NCBI GenBank assembly: GCA_020744225.1 | Contig: JAGMWG010000009.1 | Location: 930,001-994,000 of the forward strand | Origin: Paraphoma chrysanthemicola | Lineage: Eukaryota > Ascomycota > Dothideomycetes > Pleosporales > Phaeosphaeriaceae | Direction: 5' to 3' | DNA: 64,000 bases | Part shown: positions 21,622-33,202 of the stretch, one piece after another | How positions within the stretch are numbered: the first letter of the stretch is position 1 | How the letters are laid out: every line of letters begins with the position of its first letter | The notes under the pieces: model-generated | Seen by the model: only the letters and a program-made list of their open reading frames with translations | What the model was told of the DNA's origin: nothing | Databases searched by the model: none | Made by a program: the position numbers and the translations under genes

Positions 21622-23340
21622 ATGGACTTCTCCGCGGACGACGATGAGGCTTTGCGCCAGTACATGCCAACCCAGTTTGGGAAAAATGATGCTTCCGTAA
21701 ACGTCGACGCGCAGATTGAGCGTGCGAGAAGGCCGGTCGTAGATGAGAGCAAGCAGGCCAAGAAGGATGCGGCATCGGACGACGACAAGGACTCGGACGA
21801 CGATAGTGACGATGACAGCGACGACGAGGACGAGTTCCCAGTCACACACGAATTGACCATCAAGACGCACGATCGCGCAATCACGACTATTGCCCTCGAT
21901 GCATCCGGCACGCGCATGGTCACAGGCAGCAACGACTGCATGCTCAAGCTGCACGATTTGAGTGCGCTGACACCGAGTACGATCCGCGCCTTCAAGACGG
22001 TAGACCCGTTTGTTACTAAGCCCTCGCAGACGGCCGAGTCGCATTCGATACACCAGGTGCTGTTCGGTCCGCATTCCGGCGGCCAGTTTCTCTGCATTAC
22101 CGCGACGCCGCAAGCGCGGCTGTTCAGTAGGGATGGCGAGCTCATCTCGGAGTTTGTCAAGGGCGACATGTACTTGAGGGACAAGCATAACACCAAGGGC
22201 CACACGTCGGAAATCACGAGCGCGGCATGGCATCCCACCAATCGCGAGCGCTTTGTAACGGCTGGAACGGATAGTACGGTGCGGATTTGGGACGTGAATA
22301 AGAGGATGAAGCAAGAGGAGGTCATTGTGCACAAGTCTAGGGCAGCTGGAAGTGCGGGCATGACGAGGATGACGGCTATTGCGTGGGGCGCGGCGGCCGA
22401 GGGAGGCAGTAGCATGCTGGTTTCTGCAGCTTTAGACGGCAGTCTGGTCATGTGGGGAGGCGAAGGACCATATCATCGACCAACTGCTGAGATTCGAGAT
22501 GCGCACGTAAAGGATACCTGGACAAGTGGAATCGACATAAGCGCAGATGGCAGATTGGTGATTACAAGAGGCGGAGACGATACCATTAAGCTTTGGGACA
22601 CGAGAAAGTTCAAGACGCCGCTCAACACCACGTCACATCCCTCGACATCGTCGCAGTATCCAACGTCGAACATACAGATTGCGCCAAACTCACAGAGCAT
22701 CATTACCGGATCTGAGACTGGGCATCTGCATATCCTCAATCCAGCGACACTACGCCCAGAGCTGGTCACGCCTGTAACACCAGGGTCTCCTCTCATCACG
22801 GTCAATTGGCACCCAAGAATCAACCAGATCGTCACGGGATCCGCCAATGGCCAAACGACAATCTTGTTCAACCCCAAGCTCTCCACAGCTGGTGCCCTCA
22901 CCATTCTGAGCAAAGCCCCGAAAAAGCGCCATCTCGACGACGACCCGAACCTGACCGTGGACATGGATCCACTTGGCATGGCTGGCGAAGGCGCAGACGC
23001 TGGCGGCAAGTCCGGCGCGCCAGCTCCAGGGTCCTTCGCTGCTCGACATCCGACCGTTGGCCTTACCGCATCAGGTCGCAGCAGAGATCCGCGTCGGCCA
23101 CATATCCCTGCTGTCACCCCGTTCGCGAAGTCTACGCCAGATCAGAAGTACGTGATGGAGCAGATCGAGGGGAGTGATATGCGTGATGAGGATCCAAGAG
23201 AGGCGCTGCTGAAGTATGCGCCGAAAGCGGGAGAGAAGAACGTGTTTACTGGTGCGTGGGACAAGACGCAGCCGAAGCAGATATACAAGGACTATGACAG
23301 TGATGAAGACGAGAGGGAGAGTAAGCGGGCGAAAAGGTAG
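21622..23340 (+). CDS. WD40 repeat protein, WDR70 (GAD-1) homolog
   Basis: A single exon of 572 residues. An acidic Asp/Ser/Glu run (about 50-75) precedes seven WD40-like blades: GTRMVTGSNDCMLKLHDL, ERFVTAGTDSTVRIWDV, GRLVITRGGDDTIKLWDT and INQIVTGSANGQTTILF are clear. The C-terminal tail matches WDR70: RDPRRPHIPAVTPFAKSTPDQKYVMEQI, then RDEDPREALLKYA and NVFTGAWDKTQPKQI. WDR70 homologs act in the nucleus with CUL4-DDB1 ubiquitin ligase in histone H2B ubiquitination and DNA damage response; that role comes from the family, not from this sequence. The length is usual for fungal members. Acidic runs at both ends fit a nuclear protein. Confidence 0.92.
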   Translation: MDFSADDDEALRQYMPTQFGKNDASVNVDAQIERARRPVVDESKQAKKDAASDDDKDSDDDSDDDSDDEDEFPVTHELTIKTHDRAITTIALDASGTRMVTGSNDCMLKLHDLSALTPSTIRAFKTVDPFVTKPSQTAESHSIHQVLFGPHSGGQFLCITATPQARLFSRDGELISEFVKGDMYLRDKHNTKGHTSEITSAAWHPTNRERFVTAGTDSTVRIWDVNKRMKQEEVIVHKSRAAGSAGMTRMTAIAWGAAAEGGSSMLVSAALDGSLVMWGGEGPYHRPTAEIRDAHVKDTWTSGIDISADGRLVITRGGDDTIKLWDTRKFKTPLNTTSHPSTSSQYPTSNIQIAPNSQSIITGSETGHLHILNPATLRPELVTPVTPGSPLITVNWHPRINQIVTGSANGQTTILFNPKLSTAGALTILSKAPKKRHLDDDPNLTVDMDPLGMAGEGADAGGKSGAPAPGSFAARHPTVGLTASGRSRDPRRPHIPAVTPFAKSTPDQKYVMEQIEGSDMRDEDPREALLKYAPKAGEKNVFTGAWDKTQPKQIYKDYDSDEDERESKRAKR

Positions 23341-23683
23341 GCAGACCGCCATCTGAGTGGATAGAGCGAAGCCTGATATCTTTTCTCTGGATGCCAAAAG
23401 TATATACCCATACTAGCGAAATCAATTTAGACTCACGAGTCTTCTCGCAATAAGTCAACGATGTAGTTCATGCTTCGAGCATCTCATTTAATGAAGCAGC
23501 GCGAAATCTTGGCACGCCTTATCGGCCGTTGCACAACCGCGACGCGACCAACAACCCCACAAACAACCAGCCCAAACAACCCACGTCCACAAAGACACCC
23601 ACAACACTCCACCATCAATCATCTCAACCGCCCTCCCGAACCCAACCTCATCCGAAAGTCACCCTACCCCCCGAACCATAAAA
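23341..23683. other. Intergenic, between WDR70 and mitochondrial SSB
   Basis: Holds the 3' end of the WDR70 gene and an A/C-rich leader (about 23520-23683) directly before the SSB start codon. No other gene seen. Confidence 0.5.
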
Positions 23684-24296
23684 ATGACCACCTTCCTCCG
23701 CCCCGCCCTCCGCGCCAGCGCCCGCGCGCCCACCTCCACCCGCGCATTCTCCTCGACGCGCGCCGCGCAACTCGCGCGCATGACCGTCGTAGGCCGTCTC
23801 GCCGCCGCGCCCGAGGAAGTCACTGTTTCAGGCGATCGCACGCTTGTGCGCTATGCGATTGGCACGAGCTACGGCAAAGGCGAGAAGCAGAAGACGAGCT
23901 GGTTTCGCATTGCGAGTTTCGTAGAGGGCGCGCAGAAGGATTTCTTGTTGAGTGTGCCGAAGGGGTGAGTTTATCTATCCTTACGAACTCAAGATTAGTG
24001 GATGGGGGAGGGGTGGGGGACATTTCAAGTGAGATGAGACTCGTGCTGACGCGGAATAATTACAGATCGCTTCTCTATGTCGATGCCGATGCGCGGATGG
24101 AGTCTTTTGCGGATAAGGAGACGGGCCAACCTAGGTCGAATTTGAGCTTGATTGCGAGTAAGTGGATTCCATGACTATGGGATGGGATGTGGAGCTGATG
24201 TGTATGGCAGGGAACTTTGAGATCCTTTCGCGCCCGCGCACCGAGGAGTCGCCTGAGACGAACGAGGATGGATTGGTGCAGGAGGCTTCTGGTTAA
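23684..24296 (+). CDS. RIM1: Mitochondrial single-stranded DNA-binding protein (RIM1-like)
   Basis: Three exons, 23684-23964, 24066-24157 and 24211-24296, giving 152 residues, with introns of 101 and 53 nt. Residues 1-32 form a mitochondrial targeting peptide rich in Arg, Ser and Ala with no acidic residue. An SSB-type OB fold follows: ARMTVVGRLAAAPEEV, then the KQKTSWFRIASFV strand and the LYVDADARMES and RSNLSLIARNFEIL segments. This protein coats single-stranded mitochondrial DNA during replication and repair. The C-terminal tail is acidic, as in other SSBs. Length and order of parts are usual for fungal RIM1. Confidence 0.92.
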
Positions 24297-24744
24297 GCAC
24301 ATATAAGTGGAGGTAGGATGGAAAGTGGTAGGAAGTGAGGTCAAAGCCGGTCGGAAGGCGCACTTGCTACCAGTCTTTTAGGCGGCGTGCGGGATTTTGA
24401 AAAGAATGGTCTCCTTGGTCTATGGGTGTATACTATGTGTCGAACATGTTTTATGTACGATCTCCGCTCTAATAGTGGCTTGGGCTGGATATGGTGTTAA
24501 TGAATGATACCTTTTTCCTTATCGACAAAATTGATGCATGTACTCAGATGATCACTTAAAAACATCTACATAATACAGCACGACACAGTGGCTTTATCCG
24601 CGATATGAAGTCATCAATTTATTTCCTCCATGCGCGATGCGGCGTCTTTGGTGGCGTTTTGCGGCGAACCGTCGGACCTCCGCGATCGACCCCAACTTTT
24701 TGTTCCTCCAGCACCACCAATCTAGGCATCCACACTGCTCCGAT
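24297..24744. other. Intergenic, between mitochondrial SSB and MTO1
   Basis: The 3' region of the SSB gene and the promoter and leader of the MTO1 gene; both neighbours are mitochondrial proteins on the same strand. No other gene seen. Confidence 0.5.
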
Positions 24745-26867
24745 ATGCAGCGAGCCATTCCCCAGCGAGCGCGCCAGCTCTGGGGCCATGCGCCTCGCGT
24801 ACGGTCGGTCAATCGTCGACATAGATCTTTCGCAACAGTTTCTGGCACGCAACAGTACAGCGTTCACCATTTCTACTGAATGCGCACCTCTGACAAGTTC
24901 ACAGACCATACGATGTCATTGTCATCGGCGGCGGCCACGCAGGCTGTGAAGCGTCTGCAGCAGCGGCTCGATCCGGCGCACGAACGGCCCTCATAACGCC
25001 CAAGCACGACAATCTCGGCGTATGCTCGTGCAATCCCTCCTTCGGCGGCATTGGCAAGGGCACAATGTTGCGTGAGATTGATGCTCTGGATGGTGTGGTG
25101 GGCAGGATAGTGGACAAAGCTGGCGTGCAGTTCCGAGTGCTGAATAGGAAGAAAGGTCCTGCGGTGTGGGGCCCACGGGCGCAAATCGATCGCGCGCTGT
25201 ACAAAAAGTATATGAGGGAGGAAATACTGAATTATGAGGGGTTGAGCGTCGTGGAGGGAAGCGTGGCGGATATTATTGTAGATCGGACGCAAGAGGAGGG
25301 AACCAAAGGACGATATGGCAAGATTACAGGTGTGAGGTTAGAGAGTGGCGAGATTATACCGACTGGGAATGTGGTCATAACGACAGGCACGTTTCTGGGA
25401 GGTGAGATCCATATTGGACTGAATGCGTATCCGTCAGGGCGCATGGGCGAGGCTGCGACATTTGGCCTGAGCAAGAGCTTGAAGGACGCAGGATTCACGT
25501 TAGGAAGATTAAAGACAGGGACACCACCGCGATTGGATGGAAAGAGTATCAATTTCGAGGTACTAGAGGCCCAAGAAGGCGATCAACCACCAATGCCGTT
25601 CAGCTACATGAACGAGCGGGTACAGGTCGAGGAGCAATTACTGAATCACGAAACACGAACGAATGAAGCAACACACGACATAATACGAAACAATCTTGAT
25701 AAATCGATACATATCCGCGAAACAGTTAAGGGGCCACGATACTGCCCGTCACTAGAATCGAAGGTTATTCGCTTCACCGACAAGACTTCGCACATTGTCT
25801 GGCTCGAGCCTGAAGGCTTCGACAACGACGTTATTTACCCTAATGGCATATCCTGCACAGTCCCAGTGGATGTTCAAGAAGCCATGCTCAAGACAATACG
25901 TGGACTCGAGAACGTAACTATGCTGCAACCCGGCTACGGCGTCGAATACGACTATGTCGACCCACGACACCTCCGCTCTACGCTCGAGACCAAGAACATT
26001 GCCGGCCTCTTCCTCGCAGGCCAAATCAACGGCACCACCGGCTACGAAGAAGCTGCAGGCCAGGGCGTCATCGCAGGCATCAACGCCGGCCTCAAGTCGC
26101 TCGGCAAAGACCCCATGATCCTTACCCGCGCAGATGGCTATATCGGCATCATGATCGACGACCTCATCACCAAAGGCGTCTCCGAGCCGTACCGCATGTT
26201 CACTTCGCGCTCCGAATACCGCATGTCCGCGCGCGCCGACAACGCAGACACACGCCTGACATCCATGGGCCGCGCCGCCGGCGTCGTATCCGACCAGCGC
26301 TGGACCACGTATTCGCGCGACGCGGCCGATATGTCTGAACTCATGCAACTCATGCAGGACAAAACACTCGGCTGGACAGAGTGGAACAAACACGGCTTCC
26401 AAGTCCGCAACGACAGCACAAAACGTTCAGCATACGATTTGTTACGTCTTCCGGCTACAACACCGCAATCTCTCGCCAGCATTATCCCGGGGATAAATAA
26501 CTTCTCGCCTCGTGTGCAAGATCGCGTACACATCGAAGCCACATACGCGCCCTACGTCGCATACCAATCCGTCGCACAGGCGCGCTGGCTGCGCGACGAG
26601 AATTTGCGGTTACCAGACGATATCGAGTACGAGAGCATCTTTGGCCTGAGTTTTGAGGAGAAGCGCGCGTTGGAGGTAGCGAGGCCGGAGAGCGTGGGTA
26701 TGGCGAGACGGGTCGAGGGGGTGACGCCTACGGGGGCGTTGAGGTTGTTGCAGTTTGTTAAGGGGGTGGGGAGGGTGGAGAGGGAGGGGAGGGTTAGGGA
26801 GGAGATTGAGGAGAGGAAGAGGAGGTATCGGAATGAGGTGCCGGGGTTGGAGGTTGGAGGGCTTTGA
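24745..26867 (+). CDS. MTO1: Mitochondrial tRNA 5-carboxymethylaminomethyluridine synthase subunit MTO1 (MnmG/GidA)
   Basis: Two exons, 24745-24854 and 24905-26867, giving 690 residues. The first exon supplies an Arg-rich, Asp/Glu-free targeting peptide (MQRAIPQRARQLW, then RSVNRRHRSFAT), and the intron join gives TQQPYDVIVIGGGHAGCEA, the FAD-binding motif at the start of MnmG. Further family marks are CNPSFGGIGKG, GPRAQIDR, GRMGE, YCPSLESKV, AGQINGTTGYEEAAGQG, SEYRMSARADNADTRLT and the C-terminal GVTPTGALRLLQFV. MTO1 works with the GTPase MSS1 to modify the wobble uridine of several mitochondrial tRNAs. The length agrees with the family. A model that starts at the Met at 25065 would lose the transit peptide and FAD loop. 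Confidence 0.95.
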
Positions 26868-27541
26868 GATGGGCGAGGGGGAGGGTGGGGATGAGTGTAT
26901 GGGAGTGTATGATTTGTGTAGATTGAAGGAATTAACGATGGCACGTTTTACAACCTAAGAGTTGCTCGGACATCTTGGCTGTAGCGACACGTTCGTCTGA
27001 AAACTGTGACTGTGTTGCTTTTCGCATGTTGCCAATGTCACTGGTCTTCTTTATCTATACGTCTATAATCATGAGCCCATTTCAATCCTGGCGGCACTAT
27101 GAACTGATACAAGGGTTGACACAGCATGGCTTTTACAGATGTTTGCGATATCATATATTGCAACAGCTCGCACCCTCATTCGACTACCCTTCCGCCTTAT
27201 CTTATCCAAGGAGATATCTGTTTATTCCATCACACAGCTCTGCCTGCAGATCATCCTGTTCCAAGGTGCGTTGAGATCCAGGATCACAGCTTAAGCCATG
27301 GAGATCCGTCGATGTTGGCCTATGTCCACAACGAGGGCGCGTAGGTAACTTGCAGCAGCTGGTAGCGGTTCGAAGTGACCACCCCCTTCGACGTCCCATC
27401 GTCATCGACCTTGACAGTCTCAAGCAGTTGACCTGTAAGCAAAGATAGCCATTTTACTCATTCTATCATCCAGGATGGCATCCTCGCCATTGGTTATGTG
27501 TCGCCACATAGAGGTACAACAGCGTTCGGTCCCCTGAGCTG
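26868..27541. other. Intergenic, between converging MTO1 and NACHT genes
   Basis: Contains the 3' ends of both genes. Short open frames only; no gene recognised. Confidence 0.5.
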
Positions 27542-30017
27542 TTATTCGTATGGGGCGAGAGTCGGCTTCCGACGAAGCCATCGCAAACCAGGTGCCGTGC
27601 GATAGTATCGTACGATCTCTGGCTCGACGCTACCCTTCCTGAAGTCGAACGAGTGGTGTGGGTCCCTAAGAATGCGCCTGATGTCTTCGGAGGCAGCTGA
27701 ATCAAGCGCCAAGGCAACATATGCGCTCATATCCAACGCCCCGCTGATGAGAAATCTGCACGCAAAACCCAGCCCTTTTCGTTGCCCCCCCGAGCGTACA
27801 GATGTTTTGAAAACTTGATCCAAGTAGCTTTTCTGAACAAGCCCAGTCCTTGCTTGAAGCACACAAGCAATTGCAACGCAATTGTCTAACAAACCCTCGA
27901 CGTAATAAGAAGAAGGAGAAGGCGTAGTCATAAGAGAAGAAGAAGGAGGAGGAGACATGCTCTCGTGCATCCAAAGGTAGGAGTTCGCCCAATGCTCCTC
28001 AGGCTTGAACAAACTATGACCAGTGCTCTGTAACACAGTTGGCCAGTAGTTCTCGGATTCAATGAAGTCTCTTGCGGTACGGTGAAGATAATGTACCTGC
28101 CTGTCGCGGTGTGCGGGGAACCCAACGACGTCCTGATCGATTTGAATGAATCCTTTACATCGCGCATTGAGTCTTCGCCGCATAGTCTCGACTCGGTTGC
28201 TCAAATCGTCGTCAGTCATGGCGTTGGGGTTACGGCTGGATTTTGTGTCCCGATCGTCGGCAAAGTACATCGAGAGTAGGGTGGGTGAATCGTCACCCAA
28301 TAACTCCCGATGTGTACGAAGTAGTCTGAATGTTGCACATGCTTGCTTGAAATATTCTGGCTGAAGGCGTTCCAGAATTCTGTGGAACAGAGCCTCTAGA
28401 TCTCCAGGGAGGGCGTTCAGACGATCTTGCAGATCTGACATGTGGTCAGAATTGGAGAGTCCTTCAAGAAGTGATTGTACCACCAGATGCACCCAGAGGA
28501 AAACGCCAGACGCTTTTTTGACAATGTTATCTATCAATTCTGCAGCTGCATTGGGCTCACTGCGTTGTAGTCGCAGAAATCCGTCATCCTGGGTGAAATG
28601 CCCGTGCAGGAAAGTCGAGATATCTCTCTTGGTCAATCCCTCCATCAGGAGGCTGGGCCGACCTTGGAGAGCGTCCTCGAAAGGTAGCCACGGCCGACTG
28701 GAGAGACACAACTTGACATTGGGATGGCTAGCCCCCAGCACGATTTCGATTATCTCCTTTGGTTCGCCATCGAATTCATCAAGACCGTCAATGGCAAAGA
28801 AGAACTTCTTAGACTGATCGGCAATGATGCGATTGAAACCACGTCGAAGTTCCGGCCACTCCATGGGTTCTCGACCCCCTCCAAACGTGTTGAACTGGTC
28901 CCATCTTTCGGCGAAGGTCTCTATGATGAGTTCGTCATTCCCCTCTAGACATGTATACACTAAGGTCTGAAATAGACCAAGACGGGACATCTGCATCAGA
29001 CTTCCCGAGTTCCAGAAGTAGAAGCTAGCCTGTGTGAGGTTCTGGCCATTCGCCCATTTGGCCAACAAGGATGATAGACGATGATCGCTAGAGATATACT
29101 TCATCAAAGTCGATTTTCCAGATCCGGGTTTGCCCGTGATCCAATAGATGCTGTCATTGTCCCGTTGAAGCCATTCCGCGAAGCTCTGTGGGCCGGCCTG
29201 TGTATTCGATGATCGGTCGTCGCTGAATATCCACTCAAAAGTTTCCTTGAATGCCAGCGGGATAGCCTCAGCACGGTCCGGCAACTGTCGGTAATAGAGT
29301 CGCGCAAGGATGGATCTGCAGAACCGCCTCTTCATGTTCTGGGTCGCCCCTGCCTCTAGGACTTTTGAGAAAGCATTCACGTCCTCTCGGTTGGAGCCTT
29401 GCCAGTCGTTGTCGCGAATAGCCACCAGAATCTCTTCAAGTTGTTTCTTTACCTCGTCCCCATCACGACTTCGGGCGTCAGCGTCGTCTCCGCGACGATT
29501 TCCCAAATCGTCGATCGTGTGTCTTGAATACCTTCAGCGCGTTTAAACTTGATTTGGAGATGACGACATACCGGAGTGATACGAGGATAGCAGTGTCGAC
29601 TTCCTTTCTGATGCTTTGCAGTCTACTAGCCAGACGGGATATCTCTTTGTCGGTTGAGACACTCCGCAGAGCTTGGTAGATACTCTGCCACGCACGGTGT
29701 GGTCCGGTTATCCGCACATTTTCGAGCTTGGTACGGAGATCCTTGACAATCTTGTCACTTTCATTTTGTAGTTCAATGAGCTGCCGGTCAGCAACTGTCG
29801 CTTTTAGCGGATTGCGACGAGTTTTGTGTGAGGAAGTGCTATGAAGGGTGTCGTAAAGCTCGGTCAAATTGTTGAGAGCCGCATCAAGTACTGCGTGCTC
29901 GTCGACTCTGCCATCTGCTGAGCTGTACAACTTGTGTCCACGAGAGACAATATTTGCAGCGAAATCGATGACCTGCAATATATTCGACGCGAGACTAAAA
30001 GCCGCCACTGCTTCCAT
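27542..30017 (-). CDS. NACHT-type STAND P-loop NTPase (fungal NLR-like)
   Basis: Two exons, 30017-29572 and 29522-27542, giving 808 residues across a 49-nt intron. The N-terminal helical domain begins MEAVAAFSLASNILQVIDFA, a common start of fungal NLR-like proteins. The NTPase follows: Walker A TGKPGSGKST, Walker B FFFAIDGLDEF, and LCLSSRPW as sensor. Next comes the winged-helix region (LTKRDISTFLHGHF, VFLWVHLVVQSLLEGL) and the DUF7791-type region with YLHRTARDFIE. I see no ankyrin, WD40 or TPR repeats at the C-terminus, where such proteins usually carry a sensing domain, so this is a short form. Fungal NLR-like proteins are implicated in non-self recognition and regulated cell death; the role here is inferred. 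I started at Met 30017 because it opens the conserved motif; the frame extends to 30098. Confidence 0.88.
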
Positions 30018-30892
30018 GGCTGGTGTGGGGTTTCCATATCTCCATGGAAAAGACGGGATGCTTCGGCTCTTATAGGAGAAGGTCGCAAGGCTGAACAAAT
30101 GCAGCCAATCTGCTCAGCCCACACCGCTCAGCCTTGCATAGCCTCCACTGCAGGCCAAATAGGACGAACGAACATGATCGTCGAGACATGACCTCGAAGT
30201 CGAGGTTGTTGGACAGTGATTTTAGATTTGTTCAATTCGTACACCATATGGTGCGTTGTGGGGGAAGTACAAACTGAAGATGGTGTGGCACAGGACATCG
30301 TGCAAGTGTGGAGGTTCGACGCTAGTAATACCACGCTATTCTACTTTCGGACGGTACCTTCTGCAATCTTGGGACGGAGAACCATTCAAAGCGTACCATA
30401 CTTTGCGATGCAAGTCAAGACAGACGTGAAAGGCGTCATGCAATCCCGCATGCATTAGGAGAAATAAGTTTGCACATCATGACAAAGTGCATCCCCTTCC
30501 CATTCCGATTAGACGCGATCCGGGCGCGATGATTGGTTGCAGTGAGCTTGTTAGGAGGCGAGAGTGGCCCATCCTTGCTCATCATGCAACTGCGCCCGAG
30601 CGGCCTTTCGACACCTCCCTCAACGAACGCCGACACCGCCGCCGCAGCAGAACATTTCATCACCAAACACGCCCACAACACCCCAAACCATCACCTTTGC
30701 GCCCATCATTCGAATGCGACGGGCCGTGCGATACTTTTGACACCCATATCAGCAATATCAGAACGCGTTGAGTGTCGGAACGCGCGTCTCGTCGGGGAGA
30801 GGCCACCTGGCCTGACTCCCTCTTCTGCCCGTGGGAGGCAGGATTTGCAGTCACGTGCCCGAGGCAAAGCGACTGCGCAGCGTGAGGCAAGC
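30018..30892. other. Divergent promoter, NACHT and EPL1 genes
   Basis: An 875-base spacer between genes reading away from each other. The EPL1 frame is open upstream of its start to 30533, but that translation has no family match, so I treat it as leader. Confidence 0.45.
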
Positions 30893-32839
30893 ATGACGCA
30901 ACGGGTCACTGGGCAGCGATTCCGCCAGCGCAAACTCTCGACCAAGCAGAACTTACCTATAGTCCGCGAAAATGAGGTCGAGCAGCTCGCTGATGACGAT
31001 GCATCGCGACACATTCCCAAGGTCGAGACTGGTGTTGAGAAGGGCGAGGAGATTGTGAGTTCACGCTTTACCCCTTTCGGCTTTCACTCTTATCGAGGCA
31101 AGCATCGCGACAACATCAGAGCATCGACTACCGAGATGCTCGTCGTCGCAATGTAATGCATCATCTTACCCTCGTTGCACTTACAATTCAAAATACTAAC
31201 AATTTGACAGGAGCACCATTTGCAAGCCGTCATATCTGCCGCGCAGGCAGCAGCACAAGGCTCTTCAACTGGCGGTAAAATCGCCCAGCTGTTCATTCCA
31301 ACTCCAGATGCCGTCGCAAGTAAGCTGCAATATGAGGATGTGTATCCCAAGCATTTCACACAGCCTGCGACGTACATCCGGTTCTCGTCGACCGTCGAGG
31401 ATACGTCAGGCTGCCCGTATTGCATGACTAGTGACGATGTCGCCTGGCTCAAAGCATTCAACCAGAAGCAGGGTAAGAAACACCACTGCTCTGAGAATGA
31501 GTTCGAGGAGGTCATAAATTTCTTCGAAGAGAAGACCCAGGACAAGCAGCCATATGCCGATGTCGACAACTCGCCAGTGCTTGCTTATGAAGATCTAGAA
31601 ACAGAATTCGACGAGACCATAAGTGAGCCGGCGAGGCGGTTTGCGAGAGATATCTATGCGCACTGGAAGAATCAACGCTTACTGCAGGGTAATCGTCCGC
31701 TGATGCCGTCTTTGAAATTCGAGAAGAACCTCGAGACCGACGATGCAGACCCATATGTCTGCTTCCGACGTCGCGAAGTACGACAAGTTCGCAAGACGCG
31801 TGGTCGAGACGCGCAGGTGACTGAGAAGCTGAGGAAGCTCCGCAAGGAGCTGGAGGATGCTCGTGTTTTGATGTCTGAAGTCAAGAAGCGCGAATTGCTC
31901 CTGCGGGAACAACTCGCGACTGACAAACTGATCTTTGACCAGCGCCTCGCTGTCAAGGAGATCAAGAGGAAGCTGAGCATCAAGGGTGACGATGAAGAGC
32001 TTCTCATCACTCAGAAGGTGAGCCGAAATAGAGTCCAGTCGCGGAGTCAAGCTAACGAGTTGCAGCCCGCTCCTAAGCCTAAGCGTCCGGCGGATCTCGA
32101 GAGAGTACGCCAGAACATTCCAGGCATGAAGCCTCAGAACACTCGTCCAGATGGCCGTCTCGTTGACAGCGATCTTGTGTATCTCGAAGAGCAACAGGCC
32201 AAGAAGACTGAGGCCATTGACAGCTTTGTTGAGGAAAATCTGGTTAAGCACCAAAAGTGGAACGTTGGCTGGGTGGATGCAACATGGCGACCAATCACAC
32301 CGCCGCTGGAACAAGCTGCTGCAAAATCAGACTTCCGTACGGTCTTCACAGAGTCGCAGCTGCCCACACCCCCAGCCTCCGTGTCCGATGAAGAAGGTGC
32401 TGATCCGATGGTTGTAGAGCGCGTGAACAAGCAAGCCGAGCCACGAAGAAGTGCACGGATACGTTTTGCCTCCCCACCGGAAGATGTCCCATTCCAGGAC
32501 CAATCACGGTTCCGACGTAGGATAGGGCGAGGTGGCCGCATGATGATCGATCGCCGGGGTATGAAGCGGCAGAAACTCGAAGATGGAGTTCCAGATGACC
32601 GTGTCGCCGACCGGTGGAAGTTCGCTGGTGACAGTAGCGAGGACGAACAGGTATATCCGGTGGATTGGACCGACACCCTGCACATCCGTTACCGCATCAT
32701 GATTGAGCGGCAAGGTGAAAAGCAGCACGCCCAGCAAGCTGCCGTCGCCGCACCAAACAGACGGTCGATCGAGAATCACAACCGCTCAGCCTCGGGACAT
32801 CTGATGCCGCCTACACCGACAAATGCTAGCGCAGGGTGA
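30893..32839 (+). CDS. EPL1: Enhancer of polycomb-like protein 1 (NuA4 complex)
   Basis: Three exons, 30893-31054, 31211-32017 and 32066-32839, giving 580 residues. The EPcA region at the N-terminus is clear: GQRFRQRKLSTKQNLPIVRENEVE, then HIPKVETGVEKGEEIEHHLQAVISAAQ joined across intron 1, and YIRFSSTVEDTSGCPYC. Residues after it (YVCFRRREVRQVRKTRGRDAQ) and the helix KLRKLRKELEDARVLM also match. Epl1 is the scaffold that joins the Esa1-Yng2-Eaf6 catalytic module to the NuA4 histone H4/H2A acetyltransferase in the nucleus. The second intron is 48 nt, keeps frame and has no stop codon, so it is easily read as coding: it has GTGAGC, a GCTAAC branch site and a TTGCAG end. The tail is disordered and charged. 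Confidence 0.92.
32018..32065 (+). other. In-frame, stop-free 48-nt intron in EPL1
   Basis: Donor GTGAGC, branch GCTAAC, acceptor TTGCAG, length divisible by three and open. If retained it would add 16 residues between ITQK and PAPKPKRP. Confidence 0.7.
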
Positions 32840-33202
32840 CCTCGCTCGAAGGACATTTCTTTTCCTCGTTCAAAGGCTTGTTTCGCCGATTTCCAGGTGT
32901 TGGTTGTGGCAATTTATACCCTTGTTTTATTTCGCGTGGGCGGTACCAGTCGTGGTTTGGAAGATCTACCGAATTTATGTACAACATTCCAGGAACCTGA
33001 GGGTTGGTTGGAGGTATCGGTGGGTATGCCTGGATAGAGAGCACGTTAGCATTGAACATGTACATAGACGCAGTACCTGGTGGCATTGGACCAACCTCGA
33101 CTGCCCAAAAAAAATCAGAAACTTACTCAAGCACCACTCGGAACTTTTGGTGTGCCATGCGCCGTAGGCGATCGGCTTGAGGTAGGTTTAATGGGCAATG
33201 AA
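32840..33202. other. Short convergent spacer, EPL1 and RKM4
   Basis: The 3' ends of both converging genes. No gene seen. Confidence 0.5.

Noticed and set aside
21571..22451. Two minus-strand frames of 253 and 281 codons opposite WDR70
   Set aside because: Antisense shadows of the WD40 gene; the low-complexity Ser runs mirror its Asp runs.
24605..24949. Other frames over the first exon of MTO1
   Set aside because: Only the frame with Met at 24745 joins by a proper intron to the FAD motif and gives a targeting peptide.
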